Assembly (NCBI RefSeq): GCF_003265705.1
Contig: NW_020312785.1
Span: 23,219,182 to 23,283,181, forward strand
Direction of reading: 5' to 3'
DNA length: 64,000 nucleotides
Source of the DNA: Callorhinus ursinus
Lineage: Eukaryota; Chordata; Mammalia; Carnivora; Otariidae
The notes under the pieces were generated by a model that worked only from the letters and a program-made list of their open reading frames with translations, was not told the origin of the DNA and did no database searches. Position 1 is the stretch's first letter, and each line of letters starts with the position of its first letter. This document shows positions 11,836 through 21,395 of the stretch, one piece after another. A program made the translations under genes and the position numbers.

Positions 11836-14800
11836 AGAAGGAACAGCACAGATTGTATGCTAGGTAAACTGGTACAGATCCAGTTGAATTATACTAGAAT
11901 GAATATTTTATACTTAAATTATCATTGATTAAAATGTGAGAATCGAGAAAAAATTTACTTGGTGATATTATTGCCTTGGTATCTGCTTCTGCCCCGTGTC
12001 ATACCTGCTCCTTTTCCTAGTACATGAATAACAGCTAAAACTTTTTTTAAAGACTTTCTAGAGACGATGCTATTCGAAATGTCTAAATTAACTCTTGGTT
12101 GAAACTGCATGATGCAATCTCAATGAGATAACTACTATTTACACTTAAGCTATAATAGATACAGGATAGTGAAAAGAAGTGCTCTGTTAATAACAATCAC
12201 TTATGTTTTGTTTTTGTTTTGTTTTGTTTTAGAAAAGCCTCTGGTGTACAACGTAGAAGAGTAGTTTCCTTTCCTATGAAAAGAAAACTCAGTACTTCAC
12301 ACAACTTTACCTCTTTACCTTTCACACATACCCCTCACCCTTAGAAAATATATGAATTGCACATCCAAGAAAGGAACCAGTTCAGCTAAGCAACTCTTCT
12401 CCTTCTTTGTTGGATATCAGTGTAGGTTTTAATGAGCTCAGTCTCCTGGGGAGCATTTTAATGTTTTTTTTCCCCGCCTCCCCTGATGACCATGTTTATG
12501 CTAAGTTTTGATACAGTATACAGGACTTGTGTAGTAATTAGCATTCAAATGGACCACTGATTTCCCTTTCACTGAGTGGGTTGTCTATTTCCAGGCTTGG
12601 AAATGGAGTCGAATGAGTTAGAGCTTGTAATAATCAAGACATATTAACAATTCAAATCCTAAATTAAACATCCAAGATAGAGGGTGCAAAAGGGAAGCAC
12701 CATCCATGTCACAGGCTGGCTAAACAACCAAAAGGGAATAAAACAATGAAGAAGGTAAACTTTCATGGCTAATGATCTACCAGCAAATGTGACTAGCGTG
12801 AAAAAAATATGCTACAGATAATGTCAAAGTGATACTGAATGTTGGAATATGTTCATTTTTAGGGTTAAATTTTTTCAATTTGTTAAACACTGATTATATT
12901 CCTTTCAATATAGTCATTGATAAAAGTTAAAAGGAAATGAAGTAAAACTTCAGCATACTTGCCTGATAGATATTTTAGGGTATGTCAGGGAATCACCTGA
13001 TAACCTTAGGAAGAACTGGTAATTACTCCAGACCAACCTTCAAAATCACAATTATTTTAAAATCTCCTGAAAGCCTGGTGTAGTATCTGAAACCACTTAA
13101 CATTTTATACGATAATATTTTGAGACATAGTTCCCTTGTAAAATCTAATGAAATCCTTATACCTTCTCAGTGCAATCCTTAGAGAAATACACATCTATTC
13201 ATGCAAACAACTTAATAATTCTTAATAATTCTCTTTTTAATCATTAAATTTAAAAAGTGGAATAAAAGTGTAATAACTTTACACTTCAAGTCCTTAATAA
13301 ATAATGGCCATAACTTATATACATATTATTGGTCTAATGATTTTCCTTTATTTCTGAGTCTATGCCTATACTGAATGGTTAAAAATTCATAAAACAATAG
13401 CAACAAAGAGCTTGAATAAAAACATAAATTTGATTACATTAAATAATTTTTTCTCAAACATTTACAAAGTAATACAAGGTTAATAGCTTGGTGAGCAGTA
13501 ACCTACCAGATTTGCAAAAGATCAAAGTAGCCATTATTATTCACACCTACAGATAAACAGGAAAACAGAAGAAATCAAACCCTTAGCATTTTATTTAAAA
13601 ACAACTTTTGCTACATTTATGCTCTACACAAATAGCATGAATATATTTTTAGCACAATTAAGCAAATACCCTTGAGCCTACTTTCTTCTTCGTGGCTTTA
13701 GGCTGGTTAATGTGAAATTTAACTTGTGCTAATCTTCTCAAGGTTAGTAAAGTGTGAAATATACTGTACAATGGATTTATACAACTTACAATAGCACTGA
13801 ATTGTGTAAAATATTAGAAAATTATGTCTTATAATTTTCTAATTAAAAAAGAAGCACTGAGCCTCCCTCCATTATCAGGGTTGAAACTGCTAAAATTATA
13901 AAGGAGAGGGGAGTGTTCAGGGTAGACCAATAAAGGCTGCAAATGAGAATGAGCTCTTAAAATGAATTTAGGAATTACAGAAAGACACAATTAAAATCGT
14001 GGTTTCAAATTATCTCTGTTTAAGCTGGAATCAAAGCGATGTGAAGAGGTAACCTGAACGTTGCCCTCACCTAAAAGCCTTTTCTGTCCCCAGAACTATC
14101 TCATCTAATAATGTTTTATCATGCAATTGGCTAGAATCAGAGGAGTCAACATTTGGAGTTTCTCCTTTGCATAGGAATGAAGTGTCCCGATTCTCTCCAA
14201 GCTAGAAAAATATGGACCTTATATTTAGGGAACTCTGTGAAACCATGTAGGTGGTCAATCTAGTTACATACCTGATTCATCTAAAAAGCATTAATGGCAC
14301 ATAAAAACAACTTTGAAATACACAGTAGGTGGTAAGGAAAATGGGTGTGGTTTACAATTTGTATTCTAAATGCACAAGGCTATTACACTGAAAGAAAATT
14401 CTACAAAACACTTAATGGATTAAACCTGAAAAGGAGTAATGATGTGAAAAAATATATAGGAGAAGAAGCAAATTGCATGCAATAAGGCAGAAAATAAAAT
14501 TCAGTGAGATTTAGGATTGTACAGAGTTATCTCAAACCAGCCACTCAGTTGCGTTCTTTTATGAGAACACATAACAGAGCTATGGAAATGCAGTAAGGGT
14601 TGAATAACTTGATCATAGAAAATTAGAATACATGTGTGCACACATTTGTGTGTATTTATACCATTTAGCTACATGATAATAAGAGCCATATTTTAACCAT
14701 ATGCCAGCATTTAAAAGAAATGCAAAGCAAATAAAGTTTAGAAATTTCAAAAAGTCACAGAAGCCCTATTATTCCATGATGGGCTCAATATGGTCAGGTA

Positions 14801-15479
14801 AAATATACAACATTCTTTGAAATCTAAAATATTATGTAAATATAAGGTGCCATAAAATATAATACTTTTCATGGCAAAAGCAGGAAAAAAATGATGCATT
14901 GTGAAGGTAATTTTATTCTTCTATGTGACTGTGAATACACATTTGTGGAACAAATAAATCTGACTCCAAATTAAAAATAAAATAGTTATAAGTTTTCTTT
15001 ACCCATTCAAATTTTATTCATCCTTCAAATATTAGCATTGGATTTCACCTCCTTCATGACACATTTGCAATATTTTTCAGCCAACATTGGTTATTCTATT
15101 TCTGGTCATCTAGATTTCTTTTATTTAAAAATTCTAATACTTATTAATTCACTAGAAATAATTGGAGAAAGTCTAGGGTCTAGTTTTAGAAACTAACGTT
15201 AGAAAAAATCTGCTCAAATAAGACTGGCAAACCAGAAGTTTTAAAAGAAAAAGATCCTACATTTGTCAGAGGAGATCATAAGTCAATACACAAAAACATT
15301 TAGAGAAATGTTTTATAATAAAATGACATAGATTAATACCTACAAAATATAAAGAGCTTAGTAGTTCATCGATGACTAATCCAAATGTCAATAAATGTAT
15401 GAGAAGTTACTCAAGCTCATCAAAGTTGAGAATATATAAATTAAGTTATGATGAAATAAAAAAGGATGGCTGGGGCTGA
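11836..15479. other. Repeat-poor 3.6-kb block
   Basis: No SINE, L1 or LTR is visible over 3.6 kb, apart from a TTTTG run at about 12208-12230 and a doubled 'cttaataatt' at 13210-13230. 12950-13060 may hold a weak hAT-like remnant. There is no exon-like open frame: no frame reaches 60 codons between 11.1 and 17.2 kb. Either the repeats are too decayed to see or insertions have been poorly tolerated here. Confidence 0.4.
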
Positions 15480-15640
15480 ATCACTCTTTTTTCTGTCATA
15501 GCACATAACATCATCTGCGTATATTTGTTTGTTTACCTGTAATTATTTGTATCTCCTTCCTAGAATATAAGCTCCACGAGAACATGTCTTGTGTCTTGCT
15601 CACTGCATTCAGTGATCATATGTAATATACAGGAGGAATA
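15480..15640 (+). repeat. L2 3' tail fragment
   Basis: 'catagcacataacatcatct', 'tagaatataagctccacgag' and 'gtcttgctcactgcattcag' form the standard end block of L2 in sense orientation. Confidence 0.8.
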
Positions 15641-15739
15641 GAAGAAAGCTGAACATAAAGGTAGTATAATCCCCACTAACTGATAAAATTAAAAATATAT
15701 ATATTATATATAATAAATAAAGTATATTATAAATATATA

Positions 15740-16440
15740 TATCTACTATTGATTAGAATGTGGAAGAAGTGACATTCTTCACTTTGCTAAAAAATGTGAA
15801 TTATTGCAGTCATTTTAAAAAGCAATATCCTAATCCCTGTTAAAATTAGGCACTGCAATCTTGCTCGTGAATTCCTATCCTAGAGAAATGAGCGCAGGTG
15901 TGTAAGAATGCACACACTAGGGCTGTGTTTAAGGCAGAACTACTGATAAGTACAAATGGAGAAAGAAAAGACAGGAATGTGCATCAGTTGGAAAAAAGTG
16001 AGATAAATTTCTATACATTGATGTTATGGAACTTTATACAAATAAAAAAAAGAGAGAGGGAGTCAAAGTTCTACTAATTGACTTGGAAGGATTTCCACCA
16101 GAGCTGAAGGGGCGGCGGCGGGGGAGGAGCAGAAAAGCATGACTATTATCAATCTTTTAAAAATATTAGTGGCCAAAAAACCCCATATTTGTACCTATAC
16201 ATGTGTGTTTATGATCACATGAACACGGAAGAAACCCAACCCCAGTAACAGTCTGTTAACATGGATTATGTGTGAGGATCATGATGTGGGGGAAGAAGCA
16301 GAAGCAAGAAAATGAGTGACAGGCAAAACAGGAAAAGATTTTTAAGAGAACGTCTATACTGACAAAATCAGCAGTGATACATTATTGATATCCTTATATT
16401 AAATTATATATGTATTAGAAATATAAAATGTCTGAAGGAA
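15740..16440 (+). repeat. Ancient L1 ORF2 end and 3' UTR
   Basis: Heavily mutated but colinear with the end of L1 ORF2: 'gattagaatgtggaagaagt', 'aaaaagcaatatcctaatcc', 'gaattcctatcctagagaaa' (gly-ile-tyr-pro region), 'gtgcatcagttggaaaaaag' and 'gatgttatggaactttatac' (the met-glu-tyr-tyr region). A decayed 3' UTR follows, including a small GGC-rich patch at 16110-16130. Confidence 0.75.
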
Positions 16441-16559
16441 AAAATAATCTCATAGAAGACCAGTGGTCACTGAACAAGGTTTAAAAGAAAGAAAGAAGAA
16501 CAGTGTCAGAGAAGTTCAGGGAAGCAAACACACTGGGAATGTGAGTATTGTCTATTAGC

Positions 16560-16582
16560 CTTTTTTTTCCTTAAGATTTTTT

Positions 16583-16621
<39 letters not shown>

Positions 16622-16791
16622 TTTGTGAGGGAAAGAGAGAGTGAGAGCAAGTGGGGGAGGGGGGAGAGGGACAAGCAGATTCTGCACTGAGCACAGAGCC
16701 CGATGTGGGGCTCTATCTCAGGACCCTGAGATCGTGACCTGAGCTGAATCAACAGCTGGACACTTAACTGACTGAGCGACCCAGGCGCCCC
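16560..16791 (-). mobile_element. SINEC, antisense, with (TTTA)n tail
   Basis: Reverse-complement SINEC. The + strand starts with a T-rich tail and about ten TTTA units (16581-16624), runs through the purine-rich body, and ends at 'actgagcgacccaggcgccc'. A 14-bp TSD with two mismatches, 'tattgtctattagc' / 'tattatctattaac', lies at 16546-16559 and 16792-16805. The B-box complement sits near 16720-16730. Confidence 0.95.
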
Positions 16792-16805
16792 TATTATCTA
16801 TTAAC

Positions 16806-17159
16806 TTATATCAACAATCCAGTTTTACATTTGCACTGCAATCCCATCTTTAGTTTTCTTTACTAGGGTATTTTCCAAGTGGTATTTAAACATGGTGTTT
16901 CTATCTCCTCTCATCCAGCTCCCTGCAAACCCTTTCCAACCTTAGAATTCCACCAAATCTGTGGCCTCAAAGGTACTCAGCCTAGGAAACTAACTGCATC
17001 CTCCCTGCAGTGAAATTCCCCCCTTGCATGACTTCTGATGTGTCCCCTTGTGTTGCCTCTTTCTCTCAGTCAGCTTATTCTCAGTCACATTTGCTAGTTT
17101 TTCTTCCTCTACCCACCTTACCTAGAATTATATACGATCAAAAGAGAACATCTATTAAA
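16806..17159. other. Unassigned sequence
   Basis: About 350 bp of moderately CT-rich sequence with no recognisable element or reading frame. Confidence 0.45.
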
Positions 17160-17305
17160 AAAAAGGTAACTATGTGAGGTGATGGATATGTTAATTAGCT
17201 TGCTTGTGGTGACTATTTCTCAATGTATACATATATCAAAACATCAAGTTGTATGCCTTACATATATACAATTTTTGTTTACCTCCATAAAGCTGGGGAA
17301 AAATG
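17160..17305 (+). repeat. L1M 3' terminus (MA/MB type)
   Basis: 'ggtaactatgtgaggtgatg', 'gatatgttaattagcttgct', 'caatgtatacatatatcaaa' and 'caagttgtatgccttacata' make up the well-known end of middle-aged mammalian L1 3' UTRs, finishing in 'cataaagctggggaaaaat'. Confidence 0.9.
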
Positions 17306-17568
17306 TCTAAAAGTAATAGCTCCAAACTCGAAGAAAAGAGATCTAGGTAAAAGGAAATTGGAAAGCAAACCAAAGAACAACAAAAAACACACATTTCAGA
17401 TTACAAACCAGAAAAATAAATTTTAGGGAAGTTAATCTTATCTCTTTGCTTAGGAAAAAGAACACTGGAGATCTTTTTCACTAACAGGCTCAAAAGGAAG
17501 CTCAAAGCAACTTGGAAAACTACATATGGAGTTTTGCTGGCATCTTTGTTTAGAAAAAGGGCTCTGTA

Positions 17569-17888
17569 GGGCACCTGGCTGGCTCAGTAGGTAGAGCATG
17601 CAATTCTTTTTTTTTTTTTATAATTATTTTTATTATGTTATGTTAATCATCATACATTACATCATTAGTTTTTGATGTGTTCCATGATTCATTGTTTGTG
17701 TATAACACCCAGTCCTCCATGCAACATATGCCCTCCTTAATACCCATCACTGGGCTCACCCATCCCCCCACCCCCTCCCCTCTAGAACCCTCAGTTTGAT
17801 GCATGCAATATTCTTGATCTCAGGGCTGAGAGTTCGAGCCCCACATTGGGTTTACAGATTATTTAAAATTAAAATTAAAAAAAGAAAA
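17569..17888 (+). mobile_element. Older tRNA-type SINE split by an L1 insertion
   Basis: The 5' piece (17569-17608) reads 'gggcacctggctggctcag' plus 'taggtagagcatgcaattct'. The 3' piece (about 17801-17888) resumes 'gcatgcaatattcttgatct', then a B-box-like 'gagttcgagccccac', then 'ttgggtttacagattattta' and an A-rich tail. Together they form a SINE without the long CT-rich body, so an older type than the 3.7- and 9.2-kb copies. An imperfect TSD, 'agaaaaagggctctg' / 'agaaaaaagtactctg', lies at about 17552-17566 and 17889-17904. The sequence between the pieces is an L1 3' end. Confidence 0.88.
17609..17800 (-). mobile_element. L1 3' end inserted inside a SINE
   Basis: The + strand reads a T run, then 'attatgttatgttaatcatc', 'attgtttgtgtataacaccc' and 'ccctctagaaccctcagttt'. 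This is the reverse complement of the carnivore L1 3' UTR module also seen at 51.0 and 61.1 kb. Only about 190 bp is present, so it is strongly 5'-truncated. A short duplication of SINE sequence, 'gcatgcaat', lies on both sides (17596-17604 and 17801-17809), with 'tctt' following soon after in both. Confidence 0.92.
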
Positions 17889-17904
17889 AGAAAAAAGTAC
17901 TCTG

Positions 17905-19055
17905 AAAAAGAATATTCTTGCATGGGTCAGTAGAGGCAACAGTGATAGTTCTAACCGACTTTGGAATAGAAGTTAAATAAAAACTAAAGAAGAAAATTAA
18001 AACTTTATGGAGATAATAGTAAGTGCTGGACTGAAGCAAGGAAGAAATCAAACTCTCCAATTTTATTATATGTCTAGAATGTTATTACCTTTGTATTATT
18101 TGTACTATATGGCTCTATGATAATTTAGCATCTGACTTATATGAACAAACAAAAATAAGCAGCACAGTGTTCCTCTATAATAAGCTGATGAAAATTTTAA
18201 TACAGTTTGCCTCTAATACAATATTTTAATATCCAATCAATCATTCTCAAATTGGGAACTTGGCTTTATTTTAATCTTTGTCCCAGATATTCCACTCATC
18301 ACCTCCTCTTTCTAGACCCAGTCACTCCCCAACTTAACATATATTTTATTATTCATCTATTTATCTACAGCTTCAGATAATGCAGAATGAAAGCAGATGC
18401 TTTCAAGAGATTTGTTCTGAAATCACCCCTTAGTAGCACAGAAGTAAATATTCGGAATTAAAAGTGAAACAAAATATGGAGTATTTTTAATTTCAACACC
18501 TCAATCCGGAATTATTTGCTTTATGTTATTGACCAATATGTTTGCATATTTTTCTGGAAAAAGAACCAAGTTAAAGCATTTTTTTTAAATAACAGGAATT
18601 CTGGTGTAGAACTGGGTATGGACAGATATGACTGATTCATGGTCAACTATGGAAGCAGATGGTTGAAGAATAGTGCCCCACACCAGGTATTTGATGACTT
18701 CATGATGTTCCCCCAGATGTTTAAATTCCCTCTGTTATACAACTTCTTAAGAAGACATCTTGATCTTCTAACCTCTCTTAACTCCCATAGCACAATCAAA
18801 TCACTCCATGTTTTCTATCTATTCCTCACTTTTTAAAGGTAACAACCACTAACCTGACCATTATTTAATGAAGACCAAAAGCCACTAAATCTTTCTTTGG
18901 AGCAAGGCAGAGTACAGTTCTTAACATGAGTAAATATAAGCAATGCAGATGCTGGATCTGACCCTTCTCTTCTCTCTGATAACGCATATGCCTTATGGCC
19001 GAGGGCTTTAACTGCATGTATAATCTGGATTGGCCTGCCTGAATCCAGTTTCACA
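17905..19055. other. Unassigned sequence
   Basis: 1.15 kb without a gene or clear repeat. Frames at 17875-18060 (minus), 18639-18836 and 18833-19054 (minus) are of chance length and show no domain. Confidence 0.45.
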
Positions 19056-19069
19056 AGGGTAAGATGTTC

Positions 19070-19072
19070 TTT

Positions 19073-19116
<44 letters not shown>

Positions 19117-19120
19117 TTTT
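19070..19120 (+). repeat. (TTTC)n microsatellite in L1 tail
   Basis: Twelve or so TTTC units at the start of an antisense L1 copy, most likely an expanded poly(A) tail. Confidence 0.95.
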
Positions 19121-19555
19121 CTTTCTCTTTTTTAATTTTATTATGTTATGTTAATCACCATATATTGCATCATTAGTGTTTGATGTAGTGTTCCATGCTT
19201 CATTGTTTGTGTATAACACCCAGTGCTCCATGCAGTACGTGCCCTCTTTAATACCCATCCCCAGGCTAACCCATACCTCCACCCGCCTCCCCTCTAGAAC
19301 CCTCAGTTTGTTTCTCAGAGTCCATAGTCTCTCATGGTTCGTCTCCCCCATATGATCTCACTGATATGAGGAATTCTTAATCTCAGGAAACAAACTGAGG
19401 GTTGCTGGAGTAGTGGGGGGTGGGAGGGATGGGGTGGCCGGGTGATAGACATTGGGGAGGGTATGTGCTATGGTGAGCACTGTGAACTGTGTAAGACTGT
19501 TGAATCACAGACCTGTACCTCTGAAACAAATAATACATTATATGTTAAAAAAAAA

Positions 19556-19566
19556 GTAAGAAGAAA

Positions 19567-19619
<53 letters not shown>

Positions 19620-19707
19620 AAAAGAAAGAAAGAAGAAGAAGAGCAAGAAGAAGAAGAACAAGAAGAACAAGAAGAAGAAGAAGGAGAAGAAGAAGAAGAA
19701 GAAGAAA
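19556..19707 (+). repeat. (GAAA)n / (GAA)n purine tract
   Basis: 150 bp of pure purine: GAAA units to about 19630, then GAA with a few GCA/ACA breaks. It sits where the 50.6-kb L1 copy has a short A/G-rich linker between its two 3' UTR modules. Long frames on both strands here (19442-19762, 19538-19822, 19545-19865) are low-complexity artefacts. Confidence 0.95.
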
Positions 19708-19723
19708 GCAGGAGGGTAGACGA

Positions 19724-21189
19724 AGGATCTCCCTTGGTTGGGGGAGGGGTGAAGAGGATTGAAGATAGTGAGGTTATTGAAAACACTACAGCTGGAACAA
19801 ACACTGCGCTCCCGAACCACAAGCAAATTTTGAAGAAGCCTGTGTATATAAGTAAAGTCCTTCATATGAAGAAATCTTCTTAATGTGTCAAAAGTCTACA
19901 CAAAAATCTGATAAGAAAAAAAGTGATTCTGAGAGAGGATCGTGTGTGTGTGTGTGACTTTTTTCAATCTTCAACAGAAAGCATATACTGAATACATAGT
20001 TTGTCCTTTCAGTTTATGTAATTCAAGTCAGTATCCTGTCACACATTGTTTTTCAAGTTAAGATGACATAAATTGGTTTGCACTATTTTTTTATTGTCTA
20101 AAAGTGGCATTAAGGTGGCCACAGTTGTATAAATATATGAGCACTGTTTTGTTTTGTTTTTTAAAGACTACTATTTCTGTGAAGAAGATGAATGCATTAG
20201 GTGCAATTATGAACTTGATCTACATCTGCCTTCACTATTCATTCTCAGGAGAATTTGAGATCATCATTTCTTTTTTCCCCTTCATGAGTTTTCTTGGGAA
20301 TAGGAACTTGATTAATTCATTTTAATTTTTGAGATTTCCTTTTCAAAGCATTTCAATGACAAGGAATGGGCATATTTCTTTTTCTATTTCACTTTGAGAA
20401 TTTTTGGTCATTAAAACTATTTTTAGTTGAAGTTTACAGGTATTGCATATATAGATTTACTTTTGAAACATGGCTTTGAATGAAGTAAGGGTCATATAAC
20501 CCATCTGTAGTATTACTTTATGCTCTCTCTTCTGTTTCATTACTTCCAAAGAATTAATTAAAAGTTGATAGGATTGCCCCTAAAATCAATTATCCCTTTG
20601 GTCTGAAATGCTGAGTATACATTATTGAGTTTTCAAATAAATTGAAAAAAATCTCAGTGAGGCAACAGCATTATCTTAATTTATAAACATTAATACAAGA
20701 AAATATCTGATTTGTTTTAAATGATTACTCCACACTGTATTACCAGTATTATTCCTTTCTGCCTGTTTAGAAATCTACCAGAATACATTCCCAATCTATA
20801 ATAACAGTGCACAATCATGCATAATTTCTCTGATATTGAATAGAGTGTTCTAGCTGAGGTGTTTCTGGAATTTAGAGACAGCATTTCACCAGATTTGTAC
20901 TGTGTTTCAATTTCTCAGTTGATGAACCCCCTAACCTATTTGTCTTTTCAATCTTGCTGTATGGAGGACTGATGGCTTCAGGGACTTTTGGCCTTTAACC
21001 TTTAAATCCGTTTTCTTGTCATTGTAACATGAGTGTCCCATTTTCCATACACACATTTAATTTTTCTTCCGCCACATATATGCACACACACACACACAAT
21101 ATGAGATTAATAAAGTTATAGGCAATGATTGAAAATTACTTGAATTATAGGAATTTTTTAGGCTCTCCAAAAAAAAAAAACTTTCTAAA
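19724..21189. other. Unassigned sequence
   Basis: No gene or repeat I can name. A short (GT)n lies at 19945-19955, a TTTTG run at about 20147-20160 and a short (CA)n at 21083-21098. Confidence 0.45.
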
Positions 21190-21395
21190 AAACCAATAGC
21201 TAGTATTTTGGTGTCCTTATCATGGCAAGACATGTTGCTAAGAGCCTAAGTGTACTCCTTTCATTTAAAGATGAGGTGTTAAAGCTCAGAGATGTTGAGG
21301 AACTTACTCTACCACAGAGTGTAAATTTTCAGGCTAGCCTTTGAATTTAGAAAGTCTGATTCCAAAATCTCTCAGTATGCCACCTGCCTTATTTA
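21190..21395 (-). repeat. MIR SINE, antisense
   Basis: 'catttaaagatgaggtgtta' with 'aagctcagagatgttgagga' and 'acttactctaccacagagtg' is the reverse complement of the MIR core. The tRNA-like half follows ('gcctttgaatttagaaagtc', 'tgattccaaaatctctcagt'). Confidence 0.75.

Larger units (their letters stand above)
19065..19712 (-). mobile_element. L1 3' end with 5' inversion (twin priming)
   Basis: Two L1 segments lie tail-to-head in opposite orientation. 19065-19350 is antisense: a (TTTC)n and T-rich tail, then the reverse complement of 3' UTR module B. 19351-19714 is sense: the last codons of ORF2, then 3' UTR module A ('ggaattcttaatctcaggaa', 'cattggggagggtatgtgct', 'tgaatcacagacctgtacct'), then an expanded GAAA/GAA linker. 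In the 50.6-kb copy the order is A then B in one orientation. Inverting the 5' part during target-primed reverse transcription would give exactly the layout seen here. Possible TSD: 'agggtaaga' (19056-19064) / 'agggtaga' (19713-19720). Confidence 0.8.

Noticed and set aside
16110..16130. GGC-rich patch considered as a CpG-island promoter
   Set aside because: Only about 20 bp, inside a decayed L1 3' UTR.
19442..19865. Arginine/lysine-rich and serine/phenylalanine-rich frames on both strands
   Set aside because: Translation of GAAA/GAA repeats and an L1 3' UTR; low complexity.
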